Source of the DNA: Gammaproteobacteria bacterium
GTDB lineage: Bacteria; Pseudomonadota; Gammaproteobacteria; Steroidobacterales; Steroidobacteraceae
Direction: 5' to 3'
Length of the DNA stretch: 64,000 nucleotides
Assembly (NCBI GenBank): GCA_021323735.1
Contig: JAJPKM010000036.1
Coordinates: forward strand, 1 to 64,000
Shown: in pieces, positions 8,350 to 16,440 of the stretch
How the letters are laid out: every line of letters starts with the position of its first letter
How positions within the stretch are numbered: position 1 is the first letter of the stretch
Program-made: the position numbers and the translations under genes
Notes under the pieces: model-generated
The model's database searches: none
The model's input: the letters and a program-made list of their open reading frames with translations, nothing else
Told to the model about the DNA's origin: nothing

Positions 8350-8369
8350 ATATCTAGGCATATCTAGGT
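8350..8369. repeat. Two tandem 10-bp repeats
   Basis: The unit ATATCTAGGY occurs twice in tandem, exactly one helical turn apart, in the 274-bp gap between the winged-helix gene and the esterase. It could be a regulator site; no binding protein is known. Confidence 0.3.
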
Positions 8370-8481
8370 CTCGCCGCCATACGCCGCATCGCTTATGCTT
8401 TGCCTTCCGGGTGCAGCCGGCTGCGAGTCTCGAAGGGGCCGTGTCCCAAGGCATGGTCGCATAAACGCGTTAGGGGGAGTG

Positions 8482-10020
8482 ATGTCGACACCACGTTTCG
8501 TCGCGCAGGCAGCGATTGCCTGGATCTTGGCGGGCAACATCGCCTTCGGTCAGGCCCAAAAGGCTGGCGATCCCACCGCTGCGGCGCCACCGGAACCCAA
8601 TGGGCCTGTGGTGAAGGTCAGCCAAGGAGAAGTCCAGGGAACGGCCGGCGACGGCGTGGCAGTGTTCAAGGGATTGCCGTTCGCGGCACCCCCGGTGGGC
8701 GACCTGCGTTGGCGCGCTCCGCAACGCGCGGCGAAATGGCCGGGTGTGCGGGCTGCCAATGTCTTTTCGGCCACCTGCGCTCAGTCCGAGGACTGTCTCT
8801 ATCTGAACGTATACGAACCGGCCGACGCGCATAAAAATGCAAAATTGCCCGTCATGGTCTGGATCCACGGGGGTGCATTCCTCTTTGGCGCAGGGTCCGT
8901 GTACGACGGCAGTCAATTTGCCAAGCAGGGTGTGATCGTCGTGACCGTGAACTATCGGCTCGGTCGCGCCGGCTGGTTCGCTCACCCGGCACTCACCGCG
9001 GAAAACCCCAAGGGCCCGGTGGGCAACTATGGGCTGATGGATCAAATCGCCGCGCTCGAGTGGGTGAAGGACAATATCAAGGCATTCGGCGGCAACCCTA
9101 AGAACGTCACCGTCTTCGGCGAATCCGCCGGGGCAATTTCCGTCAACTACTTGATGCTGGCGCCGCAGGCCAAGGGTCTGTTTGCCAAGGCCATGGCGGA
9201 GTCCGGGTTCGGTCGTCTGGAGGCCAAGCCCCTCTCTGCCGTGGAGCAGAACGGCGTGGCGTTCGCCGAAAAGGCCGGTGTCCATGGTTCAGACGCGGCT
9301 GCTGCCAAGGCCTTGCGGGCGCTGCCGTTGTCGCAGCTGACCAGCAATGTCTCCGGCATTGGCGCTGCCGATCAGATCCTGCCCATGGCCGACGGCAAAA
9401 TGATCACCGGCAGTGCAGCCGACGGTTTTGCCGCGGGGAAGGAGGCGCGCATACCCTATCTGCTCGGCGGCAACAGTGACGAGGCCAGTCTGACTCGGCG
9501 CGGCATGAATGCGTCCGAGCGCCTTGCCGCCATCCAACAACGGCGTGACGCGTTCCTCGCCGCGTACGATCCCGATAACACCGGCGATGCCGACCGTATC
9601 ATGGCGCGCTATGTGACCGATGCCTCCATCAGCGAACCGGACCGTGATCTCGCGCGCCTGCATGCGAAGCACGGCAACGCGACCTATGTGTACCACTTCT
9701 CGTACACTCCCGCGGCGCAGCGCGCAACGCTCTTTGGCCTGGCGCACGGCGGTGAACTGGCCTACGTCTTCAACACCCCGCGGACAACGCCCTTCGACGA
9801 TGAGGGCAAGGCAGTGGCTTCGGCAGCGAGTAGATACTGGGCGCAGTTCGCCAAAACCGGCGATCCTGCCTCCGCGGGCGGTCCGCCGTGGCCCAAGTTC
9901 GATGTGGATGACGAGTCCCTGATGGAATTCCCCGCGACCGGCGTACCATTGGCGGCAAAGCACTTCCACAAGGAACGTCTCGACTGGGTCGAGGCGAGCC
10001 TGACAAAAAATGGACTGTGA
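8482..10020 (+). CDS. Type B carboxylesterase (secreted)
   Basis: A 512-residue alpha/beta hydrolase of the carboxylesterase/lipase type B family, predicted to hydrolyse esters outside the cytoplasm. ATG 8482 sits 6 bases after AGGGGGAG and opens a signal peptide (STPRFVAQAAIAWILAGNIAFG). FKGLPFAAPPVGDLRW, EDCLYLNVY and the nucleophile elbow FGESAGA (Ser 215) are diagnostic; VWIHGGAFLFG gives the oxyanion hole, and HGGELAYVF contains the probable catalytic His. Full family length; no partners in an operon. Confidence 0.9.
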   Translation: MSTPRFVAQAAIAWILAGNIAFGQAQKAGDPTAAAPPEPNGPVVKVSQGEVQGTAGDGVAVFKGLPFAAPPVGDLRWRAPQRAAKWPGVRAANVFSATCAQSEDCLYLNVYEPADAHKNAKLPVMVWIHGGAFLFGAGSVYDGSQFAKQGVIVVTVNYRLGRAGWFAHPALTAENPKGPVGNYGLMDQIAALEWVKDNIKAFGGNPKNVTVFGESAGAISVNYLMLAPQAKGLFAKAMAESGFGRLEAKPLSAVEQNGVAFAEKAGVHGSDAAAAKALRALPLSQLTSNVSGIGAADQILPMADGKMITGSAADGFAAGKEARIPYLLGGNSDEASLTRRGMNASERLAAIQQRRDAFLAAYDPDNTGDADRIMARYVTDASISEPDRDLARLHAKHGNATYVYHFSYTPAAQRATLFGLAHGGELAYVFNTPRTTPFDDEGKAVASAASRYWAQFAKTGDPASAGGPPWPKFDVDDESLMEFPATGVPLAAKHFHKERLDWVEASLTKNGL

Positions 10021-10128
10021 CACTGATTCGATACCCCTAATGATTCACCGCCAGCGCATGGAAACGCAGAAAACAGCGCCTCGCTGCATCTGCGTACTCC
10101 CCATTGGGCTGCTACAGGTCAAGTCCTC

Positions 10129-10440
10129 ATGAACGACGAAATAAAATTTCGAAACTTTCGCGAGTTCTACCCGTTCTATCTCAGCGAGCATGCCAATTCC
10201 ACGTCACGGCGGCTGCATTTCACCGGAACGAGCCTTGCCCTCGCGCTGCTCATCGCCGCCGCCTTCAGCCAGAAGTGGTGGCTCGCGGGTGTGGCCCTTA
10301 TCGAAGGCTACGCATTTGCGTGGGTGGGACACTTTTTCTTCGAACGCAACAAGCCCGCGACATTTAAGTATCCCGGGTTCAGCCTGATGGGCGACTGGCG
10401 TCTCTGGTGGGACATTCTGACCGGCAAGCAGAAGTTCTGA
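10129..10440 (+). CDS. DUF962 / Mpo1-like membrane protein
   Basis: A 103-residue protein matching the Mpo1 (DUF962) family. FYPFYLSEHANSTSRRLHF provides the conserved HxxxxxRxxH signature, and EGYAFAWVGHFFFERNKPATF is the second conserved block with its iron-ligand-type His. Yeast Mpo1 is a 2-hydroxy fatty-acid dioxygenase; the bacterial substrate is unknown. Two membrane helices are visible. Confidence 0.85.
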   Translation: MNDEIKFRNFREFYPFYLSEHANSTSRRLHFTGTSLALALLIAAAFSQKWWLAGVALIEGYAFAWVGHFFFERNKPATFKYPGFSLMGDWRLWWDILTGKQKF

Positions 10441-10476
10441 ACCCTGGCCCTCGCGCGCGATCAGAGATTGACCAGA

Positions 10477-10509
10477 AGTCGAGCATGAGTCGAGCATGAG
10501 TCGAGCATG
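10477..10509 (+). repeat. Three tandem 11-bp repeats forming overlapping mini-ORFs
   Basis: The unit AGTCGAGCATG is repeated three times. The ATGs at 10485 and 10496 each open a four-codon reading frame (M-S-R-A, stop), and each TGA overlaps the next ATG as ATGA, the second leading directly into the start of the LspA-like gene at 10507. No good ribosome site precedes 10507, so reinitiation could govern its translation. Confidence 0.6.
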
Positions 10510-11001
10510 AGATCCATACCCAGATTCATTGTCGTGATGGTCACGCTGTGCGGCTGTGTGGGATGCGATCAAGTGACCAAGTCCGCCGCGCGCGCCATGC
10601 TGGCTTCGGGCGTCACGGAGTCGCTGTTCGCCGATTCCCTGCGCCTGCAGTTGGTGGAGAATCCCGGCTCGTTCTTGAGTCTCGGCGCCTCACTGCCGGA
10701 ACACTGGCGTTTCGGCATTTTCACGGCGGCCGTGGCGGTATTGCTGATGGGCTTGGTTTTCATGTCGCTCTTTGCCCGGCGCTTGAGTCCCGCTCGCTTC
10801 ATTGCCCTAGGTTTGGTTGCGGGCGGGGGTATCAGCAATCTCATCGACCGATTGGTTTACGACGGCCGAGTCACGGATTTCCTCAACGTCGGCATCGGAT
10901 CGTTGCGCACCGGTATTTTCAATCTGGCCGATATGGCCATACTGGCCGGCGCATTGCTGCTCATCTTCAGGCGATACGCGCCGCTCCACCGGCCGGCCTG
11001 A
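10507..11001 (+). CDS. Signal peptidase II-like protein
   Basis: A 164-residue, four-helix membrane protein of the LspA family (aspartyl peptidase that cleaves prolipoprotein signal peptides). Family blocks are present: CDQVTKSAAR, ENPGSFLSLG, GGGISNLIDRLVYDGRVTDF and FNLADMAI, the latter two carrying the catalytic Asp pair. It lacks the usual ileS/fkpB neighbours, so it is probably a second LspA rather than the housekeeping enzyme. Start follows the mini-ORF repeat. Confidence 0.85.
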   Translation: MRSIPRFIVVMVTLCGCVGCDQVTKSAARAMLASGVTESLFADSLRLQLVENPGSFLSLGASLPEHWRFGIFTAAVAVLLMGLVFMSLFARRLSPARFIALGLVAGGGISNLIDRLVYDGRVTDFLNVGIGSLRTGIFNLADMAILAGALLLIFRRYAPLHRPA

Positions 11002-11005
11002 CCAG

Positions 11006-11596
11006 ATGGGGCATTGGTACTACGGCCGGCACTTCACCTTGCTTGCGGCAGGGGCCGTGATCCTGTTTTTCGTGGCGCAATGGAATTTGTTGCGCGATTC
11101 TCTGATCGGTACCTTCGCCCTCAATGGCGCCTTGCATGCATTGGCTCTGGTATCGACTCTGCGCGCACCTGAAGTCCTGTCGCGCAAAGCGGCATTCATC
11201 GCGATCGCGATCGTATTGAGCGTGATGAGCCTGTATGTGGGCATCATCGGTCTTACGCTATTCGCCGTTTTGCCGGGCTCGGAACGGCTCTACGTGGTGC
11301 TGGGTGTCTGCGCGCTGTCGGGTGCCATCACCTACGGATCGCTGGTCCGATTGTTCTGGCTGCGCCGGCTCTCCTCGCGTTTAATCCTCTCGATGGCTGC
11401 GTCATGCGTGCTGGCGACTTTGTTGGCATTTTTGGCGAGAACTCATGCCGTGTGGCTGGGTAGTTGGTGGCTCGCCGCGGTGTGGTGGTTCGCCTTCTCG
11501 GGCAGCCTGTATTTTTTTGACACGCACCCGGATGTGCTGCAGCGTTCGAAGTACAATGCAGCCAATAAGGGGGCACCGACATGGCGCGACGCCTGA
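11006..11596 (+). CDS. Multi-pass inner-membrane protein
   Basis: A 196-residue hydrophobic protein with about six predicted helices (for example LLAAGAVILFFVAQW, FIAIAIVLSVMSLYVGIIGL, LILSMAASCVLATLLAFLA). ATG 11006 lies four bases after the LspA-like stop, and the 3' end overlaps the RidA gene by 16 bases, so the three are probably cotranscribed. No family is recognised. Confidence 0.7.
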   Translation: MGHWYYGRHFTLLAAGAVILFFVAQWNLLRDSLIGTFALNGALHALALVSTLRAPEVLSRKAAFIAIAIVLSVMSLYVGIIGLTLFAVLPGSERLYVVLGVCALSGAITYGSLVRLFWLRRLSSRLILSMAASCVLATLLAFLARTHAVWLGSWWLAAVWWFAFSGSLYFFDTHPDVLQRSKYNAANKGAPTWRDA

Positions 11597-11967
11597 TCAG
11601 CTCAGGTTCCAGATTTGAACAGGATGTCGGTTATTCGCGGGCGGTGGTCGACGGCGAATGGGTGTTCGTGTCCGGTACCACTGGCTTCGACTACGACACG
11701 ATGGCCATTTCCGACAACCTGCTCGATCAAACCGAGCAATGCCTGAAGAATATTCAGTCCGCACTGCGTCAAGCGGGCGCTGATTTTGGCGACGTGGTGC
11801 GCGTCAGCTACATTCTGCCCAAGGGCGAACGGTTTTCCGAGTGCTGGCCGGTGCTGCGAAAATACTTCGGCGCGAGCCGACCGGCGATGACCATGATATC
11901 CGCGGGTCTGTTGGACCCGCGCATGCAGATTGAAATAGAAGTAACAGCGCGTAGGCGCACTGCTTAG
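11581..11967 (+). CDS. RidA family (YjgF/UK114) protein
   Basis: A 128-residue RidA-type protein, expected to form a trimer that hydrolyses reactive enamine/imine intermediates. The segment GEWVFVSGTTGFDY and the C-terminal block SRPAMTMISAGLLDPRMQIE contain family features, including the Arg that binds the substrate carboxylate in active RidA, followed by the usual IEIEVTA ending. ATG 11581 follows AATAAGGGGGCACCG. Confidence 0.85.
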   Translation: MARRLISSGSRFEQDVGYSRAVVDGEWVFVSGTTGFDYDTMAISDNLLDQTEQCLKNIQSALRQAGADFGDVVRVSYILPKGERFSECWPVLRKYFGASRPAMTMISAGLLDPRMQIEIEVTARRRTA

Positions 11968-11974
11968 AGGCCCG

Positions 11975-12469
11975 ATGCCAAGCACCGAAAACACCACGCG
12001 AACGGCAGACGGCGGCTGCGCTTGCCGCTACGTTCGGTACCGAATGGCCGGCAAGCCGCTGTTCGTGCATTGCTGTCACTGCCGTTGGTGCCAGCGGGAA
12101 ACCGGCAGCGCGTTTGTTCTGAATGCCATGATCGAGACGGATCGCGTGCGGCTTCTCGAGGGCGAGGTGCAAATGGTCGACACGCCCTCCAACAGCGGCA
12201 GGGGCCAACAGATTGCGCGCTGCCCGAAATGTTTGGTGGCGCTGTGGAGCCACTATGGCGGGGCGGGTAGTGCGGTGAGCTTCGTGCGCGTGGGCTCGCT
12301 CGACGACCCGGATTCGCATCCGCCGGACGTGCATATTTTCACGTCCACCAAGCAGCCCTGGGTGCAACTCCCCGCCGGCGTTCCGGTATTCGCCGAGTTC
12401 TACAAGCCCGCGGAACAGTGGCCGCAGGACAGCCTCGGTCGGTTCGCCGCGCTCAAGGCGAAAAAATGA
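11975..12469 (+). CDS. GFA family (glutathione-dependent formaldehyde-activating-like) protein
   Basis: A 164-residue zinc protein of the GFA/Mss4-like fold. GGCACRYVRY, CCHCRWCQRETGSAF and CPKCLVALWS give the CxC, CxxC and CxxC zinc-ligand sets. The founding member was linked to formaldehyde-glutathione addition, but most members have no proven substrate. Lies 7 bases after the RidA gene, same strand. Confidence 0.85.
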   Translation: MPSTENTTRTADGGCACRYVRYRMAGKPLFVHCCHCRWCQRETGSAFVLNAMIETDRVRLLEGEVQMVDTPSNSGRGQQIARCPKCLVALWSHYGGAGSAVSFVRVGSLDDPDSHPPDVHIFTSTKQPWVQLPAGVPVFAEFYKPAEQWPQDSLGRFAALKAKK

Positions 12470-12477
12470 GGTGATAT

Positions 12478-13119
12478 GTGTTTGGCACGCATGATCTGTG
12501 GCTATTCGTGCTCTCCGGATTCCTCTTGAACATCACCCCGGGTCCTGACACGCTCTATATCGTCGGACGCGGTTCGACTCAGGGCTTGCGGGCCGGCAGC
12601 ATCGCCGCACTTGGCATCGGTGCCGGTACGTTGGTGCATATCTGTGCGGCCGCCTTGGGCCTATCGGCAATTCTCGCCGCGTCCGCAACCGCCTTCACGG
12701 TGGTGAAATATGTCGGTGCAGCCTACCTGCTCTATGTGGGCGTGTCCCTGATTCGCGCCGCTGGCGGCGCCGCAGTCTCTTCGCCCAGCGCCGACATCGC
12801 GCGCCGGGCCGCACTGCGTGGCATTTTCGTGCAAGGCTTTCTCACCAATGTCTTGAATCCCAAGGTTGCGTTGTTTTTTCTCGCATTCCTGCCGCAATTC
12901 GTTGCCCCGGACGCCGGCTCGAAGCCGTTGGCGTTCCTCTTTCTTGGCGTGGTATTCGATTTCAACGGCACGCTGTGGAATCTATTCATCGCCTGGTCGA
13001 CGGCGCGCCTCAGCCGCCGTTTGATGCCCAGCGCAGCTTTCAAGCGCTGGTTCAATGGTTGCGTCGGCAGTGTCTTCGTGGTCATAGGCGTTCGCCTGGC
13101 TCTGGCACATGAGCGCTGA
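12478..13119 (+). CDS. LysE family translocator
   Basis: A 213-residue exporter of the LysE/RhtB superfamily, six transmembrane helices. NITPGPDTLYIVGRG near the N-terminus is the family signature, and GFLTNVLNPKVALFFLAFLP is the second conserved block. Likely exports an amino acid or metabolite, identity unknown. GTG 12478 is preceded by GAGGTGAT. Confidence 0.9.
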   Translation: MFGTHDLWLFVLSGFLLNITPGPDTLYIVGRGSTQGLRAGSIAALGIGAGTLVHICAAALGLSAILAASATAFTVVKYVGAAYLLYVGVSLIRAAGGAAVSSPSADIARRAALRGIFVQGFLTNVLNPKVALFFLAFLPQFVAPDAGSKPLAFLFLGVVFDFNGTLWNLFIAWSTARLSRRLMPSAAFKRWFNGCVGSVFVVIGVRLALAHER

Positions 13120-13125
13120 GACAGA

Positions 13126-13560
13126 ATGATGAACGACAGCCCCGCATCGCCGCTGTTTAAGAAGCTCAATCTTGGCGCACATCGGGAAATCGCGGTGTTC
13201 AACGTACCGGATTCGTTCGAGCCTGAACTCAAGCGCCTCGAGGACGTGAAGATCGCACGGGACCCGGGCAACCCTAAGGGAGTGAAATTCGGATTGGCGT
13301 TTGCCATCACGCAGGCGCAATTGGATCGCGCATCGAAGCTTCTGGCGGCGGCAGCCGCGGGCGATGCAGTGATCTGGTTCGCCTATCCCAAAGGCACTTC
13401 CAAACGCTACCGTTGCGAATTCAATCGCGATTCGGGCTGGAGCGTCATCCGTGATGCCGGCTTCGAGTCGGTTCGCATGGTGGCAATCGATGCAGATTGG
13501 TCCGCACTGCGATTCCGCCGCGCCGAGTACGTAAAGTCCAGCGCCGGCCGCAAACGCTGA
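13126..13560 (+). CDS. DUF3052-like protein
   Basis: A 144-residue protein. The opening SPLFKKLNLGAHREIAVFNV and the mid segment AVIWFAYPKGTSKRY resemble the DUF3052 fold, in which a KKL.L..G..VAVLNAP motif begins the domain. Function unknown. Starts 6 bases after lysE-family gene and may be cotranscribed. Confidence 0.65.
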   Translation: MMNDSPASPLFKKLNLGAHREIAVFNVPDSFEPELKRLEDVKIARDPGNPKGVKFGLAFAITQAQLDRASKLLAAAAAGDAVIWFAYPKGTSKRYRCEFNRDSGWSVIRDAGFESVRMVAIDADWSALRFRRAEYVKSSAGRKR

Positions 13561-13735
13561 CGGAGAGCACCCTGCGCAAAGCCAAACCCTCGAGGCGGCA
13601 ACCCAGACCGGCTGCCCAACGCGACGCGGCGTGCATGCCCAGCGAGTTGTCAACCGATCCGGGCGGCTCGATGCGGCACCAACGCGCGACACCGAGGGTA
13701 TGATAAGGTGACAGCGGGTATCGAGGAGAGCCGAC

Positions 13736-13951
13736 GTGAAAACCTTGCTCTTGTGGTGCGTATTATTGGTCCTGTGTTGGCCGGTGGCTCTCTTGGTGCT
13801 GGTACTGTGGCCCTTGATATGGCTCGTGTCCCTGCCGTTTCGCCTCATCGGCATTTCGTTCGAGGCTATATTTGCGTTGCTGCGGGCGATCCTGTTTCTG
13901 CCCGCGCGCGTTCTAGGGTATCGCGATAACTCTGTCAGACGCGCACTGTAG
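13736..13951 (+). CDS. Small membrane protein
   Basis: A 71-residue product from GTG 13736, preceded by GAGGAGAGCC. It has two hydrophobic stretches, about 3-31 (very Leu/Val/Trp rich) and 37-60, and a basic C-terminus. No known family. Confidence 0.55.
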   Translation: MKTLLLWCVLLVLCWPVALLVLVLWPLIWLVSLPFRLIGISFEAIFALLRAILFLPARVLGYRDNSVRRAL

Positions 13952-13987
13952 CCGCCGCACGGCGCTGCAGCATTCGGTGCCATCCCC

Positions 13988-14608
13988 ATGATCCCGGCTC
14001 GAGACGCGCTTGCGCGGCTGCGAGAGGGGAATCGCCGCTTCGTGGCGGAGGCACCCAGCCGGGACGCAGTCGAAGGACGCGCGCGGCGCCTGGAACTCGC
14101 CGCGGGGCAGGAGCCCTTCGCCGCGATCCTGGGCTGTTCGGACTCGCGGGTACCCGTCGAGATTGTTTTCGATCAGGGTTTGGGAGATCTGTTTGTCATT
14201 CGAGTGGCCGGCAACATCGTCGCACCCTCCCTGATCGGCAGCGTCGAATTCGCCGCGGAACAATTCCGCACGCGCCTGGTGGTGGTGCTCGGGCACACCC
14301 GCTGCGGCGCCATCGAAACCACGCTGGGGCAACTGCAGCGACCGGTCGAGAATCAATCCCGCAATCTGCGTTCCATCGTCGACTTCATCAGGCCGGGGAT
14401 CGAAGGACTGCTGGCAACCGACCTCAAGCACGATCACGATGCGTTGGTGCATGCGGCGTGTCGCGCGAACATCCGAGCTTCCGTCAATCACCTACGGCAT
14501 GGCTCCAACGTCATCGAGAATCTGATTCAGAATGCCGGTTTGATGGTGGTGGGCGCCGAATATTCGCTGGAAACCGGCGTGGTCGACTTTTTCGACCATG
14601 TGCCTTAG
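13988..14608 (+). CDS. Beta-class carbonic anhydrase
   Basis: A 206-residue beta carbonic anhydrase catalysing CO2 + H2O to bicarbonate and a proton. The zinc ligands are C50 and H103/C106 with the D52-R54 dyad, in LGCSDSRVPVE and VLGHTRCGAIE. RREGNRRF-like N-terminal helix and GSVEFA are also family features. Length is normal for the family, and it is cytoplasmic since no signal peptide is seen. Confidence 0.92.
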   Translation: MIPARDALARLREGNRRFVAEAPSRDAVEGRARRLELAAGQEPFAAILGCSDSRVPVEIVFDQGLGDLFVIRVAGNIVAPSLIGSVEFAAEQFRTRLVVVLGHTRCGAIETTLGQLQRPVENQSRNLRSIVDFIRPGIEGLLATDLKHDHDALVHAACRANIRASVNHLRHGSNVIENLIQNAGLMVVGAEYSLETGVVDFFDHVP

Positions 14609-14694
14609 CAGAAGGAAGCACTCCGAATGCCGATGATAGGAGCGTTTTCGTGTTCATTGGTGGTGCTCGGCCGGTTGCAGAAGCGGGAGAGTAT

Positions 14695-15138
14695 ATGAGC
14701 GTCGACTTCAGCATGCTGCGTACACCGCAAACCTTCAACGGCATCGGCGCCGGAAAATTGCCGGGCCACCTCGGCATCGTCATCACCGAGGTCAGCGCAG
14801 CGCGAGTCAGCGGCGAATTGCCGGTGGTGGAGTCCGTGATGGCGCCGAATGGCTACCTGCATGCCGGCACCATCGTCACGCTGGCGGACACCGTATCGGG
14901 CTACGGCTGCATCGCAAATCTTCCGGCCGGCGCCGCCGGCTTCACCACCATCGAGCTCAAATCCAATCACCTGGGTACCACGCTGGACGGAACGATAGTC
15001 GCCGTGGCCACGCCTTTGCATCGCGGCAAGACCACCCAGGTCTGGGATGCTGTGGTCACGCACAAGGAGTCTGGCCGTACGCTGGCGGTGTTTCGTTGCA
15101 CGCAGATGATCTTGTACGCAACGCCGAAAGCGACTTAA
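14695..15138 (+). CDS. PaaI-type hotdog thioesterase
   Basis: A 147-residue hotdog-fold protein. NGYLHAGTIVTLADTVSGYG corresponds to the PaaI N/HGG..a.laD catalytic helix, and TTIELKSNHLGTTLDG to the strand after it. Expected to hydrolyse acyl-CoA thioesters, substrate unknown. ATG 14695 was chosen over an upstream reading from 14458 because the fold begins here and AGCGGGAGAG precedes it. Confidence 0.8.
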   Translation: MSVDFSMLRTPQTFNGIGAGKLPGHLGIVITEVSAARVSGELPVVESVMAPNGYLHAGTIVTLADTVSGYGCIANLPAGAAGFTTIELKSNHLGTTLDGTIVAVATPLHRGKTTQVWDAVVTHKESGRTLAVFRCTQMILYATPKAT

Positions 15139-15251
15139 CCTCGGCTTCCCGCGCGATGAACGCGACCCGAAGCCAAGAGCCATACATCGACCGAATGCAT
15201 CGCCCCTGGACGGCGCTTGCCGTCGGCGGGTAGTATCGCCACCCCCGCCGA

Positions 15252-15291
15252 GCGCCCGTAGCTCAGCTGGATAGAGTACTGCCCTCCGAAG
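15252..15291 (+). pseudogene. tRNA-Arg 5'-half duplicate
   Basis: Forty bases identical to the 5' half of the tRNA-Arg at 15440, ending just after the anticodon loop. The following sequence cannot pair to complete an anticodon or T stem, although a GGTTCGAAAC and a CGGGCGG remain. It is a tRNA fragment, most likely an integration scar. Confidence 0.75.
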
Positions 15292-15439
15292 AAGTCAAGT
15301 AGGGGTTCGAAACGGGCGGATACTCCTGAAGTATCAGGCGCTTGGAAAGGGTCCGTTCGGAGCCTTGCCGGCGGAGTGACCAGAGCGTGACCAAGCGCCG
15401 ATCGATGGCACGTCGGCAATGGGATAAGATTTCAAGTAC

Positions 15440-15516
15440 GCGCCCGTAGCTCAGCTGGATAGAGTACTGCCCTCCGAAGGCAGGGGTCACTGGTTCGAAT
15501 CCAGTCGGGCGCGCCA
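15440..15516 (+). tRNA. tRNA-Arg(CCG)
   Basis: A 77-nt cloverleaf with acceptor GCGCCCG/CGGGCGC, anticodon stem CTGCC/GGCAG around loop CTCCGAA (anticodon CCG, reading CGG), T-loop TTCGAAT and encoded CCA. It resembles E. coli argX. It marks the left edge of the accessory region. Confidence 0.95.
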
Positions 15517-15815
15517 TTTCAATTAAATCAAAGACTTATACGCGTTCCATCGCGGCCATTTTGCCCCAAACAACTTTCCTTTTTGGTCACTCCCATGCGG
15601 CTACCAGGAACCAACGACCCCGACGGAGCTACGCCGCTTTCATATGCGCGACTTCCACGCTAACTAAGGGGCTCGCGGGCTGACGCCCAGGCACCTCGTC
15701 GACTCGCGGCCATCTGGCGCTGATCCCTGACGCCTCCGGCCCTTTCGGGCCTGCGCGCTCCGCTTACCCCGAAGTTGGGTGGCGGGTGGGCGGTCTTGTT
15801 GTGTCCTTTTACCGG

Positions 15816-15930
15816 ACCACGGCGTTCTCGCCGTAAGAGGCTGCGCGTGCCTTGCACGCTTGCGGCCGTGGTCGTCTGAGACCTTGTGACTGCTTGCGCT
15901 GCGCCGTGCGGGCGCCGGCGCTACCGTCAG
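15816..15930 (+). ncRNA. radC-motif-like leader RNA (degraded locus)
   Basis: The segment ACCACGGCGTTCTCGCCG, a GCGTGCCTTGCACGC hairpin and GCTTGCGGCCGTGGT form a closed stem structure (ACCACGG pairs with CCGTGGT), followed by TGACTGCTTGCGCTGCGCCGT. The leader of the second radC at 37.4 kb shares the CGTTCTCGC and GCTTGCGCTGCG elements. This matches what I recall of the radC RNA motif found upstream of ICE genes. The bases 15517-15815 hold no supportable gene. Confidence 0.5.
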
Positions 15931-16359
15931 GCGACGGCGGAGCAAATCCTGACCGCGGCGCACCCTGTCATCGACCAGAAGATGCAGCGGGGTACCTCGA
16001 TTGAATCGCCGGCTGTCGTGCAGGAGTACTTGCGCACAAAGCTCGCCGGCTACGACTACGAAGTGTTCCCGCTGCTTACGCTCGACAACTGCCATCGGCT
16101 GATCGAGTACATCGAGTTGTTCCGCGGGACGATCGACCGCGCGTCGGTCCATCCGCGCGAAGTGGCCCGCGAAATATTGCGAGTCAACGCGGCGGTGATC
16201 TTTGCGCACAACCGTCCGAGCGAAAATCCAGAGCCAAGCCAGGCCGACGAGCTGATTACCACAAGGCTCAAGGACGCGCTTGCGCTACCCAATCGACGTA
16301 CGCACATCATCGTCGGCGGCGAAAAGTCGACCTCATGGGCGGAACGCGGCTTGTTGTGA
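15886..16359 (+). pseudogene. radC: Degenerate radC (JAB domain)
   Basis: The reading frame keeps RadC C-terminal blocks (IELFRGTIDRASVHPRE, EPSQADELIT, GLL ending) but has no credible start: its first 17 codons are the structured leader. The JAMM zinc motif is damaged, with HNRPSE in place of HNHPSG, and the later LDHIIVGG segment reads THIIVGG after a divergent stretch. Compared with the intact copy at 37577 it is shortened at the N-terminus. Loss of function is inferred from the missing metal ligand. Confidence 0.7.
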
Positions 16360-16363
16360 CGAA

Positions 16364-16388
16364 GGGGGGGGCTTCGGCCCCCGTTTTG
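16364..16388 (+). terminator. Rho-independent terminator
   Basis: A GGGGGC stem (16367-16372), UUCG tetraloop and GCCCCC (16377-16382) are followed by GTTTTG. It closes the degenerate radC and lies between it and the convergent end of sspA. Confidence 0.7.
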
Positions 16389-16440
16389 CTACGCCCTTGG
16401 CAATGAATGCCTCTTAGCGAGATTCCAAATGCACGACAAG

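Noticed and set aside
9289-10023. Minus-strand frame of 244 residues inside the esterase
   Set aside because: Antisense to a clear type B carboxylesterase with complete motifs.
15263-15517. Minus-strand frame reading [20 protein letters not shown]
   Set aside because: This peptide is the antisense translation of the tRNA-Arg and is a familiar annotation artefact.
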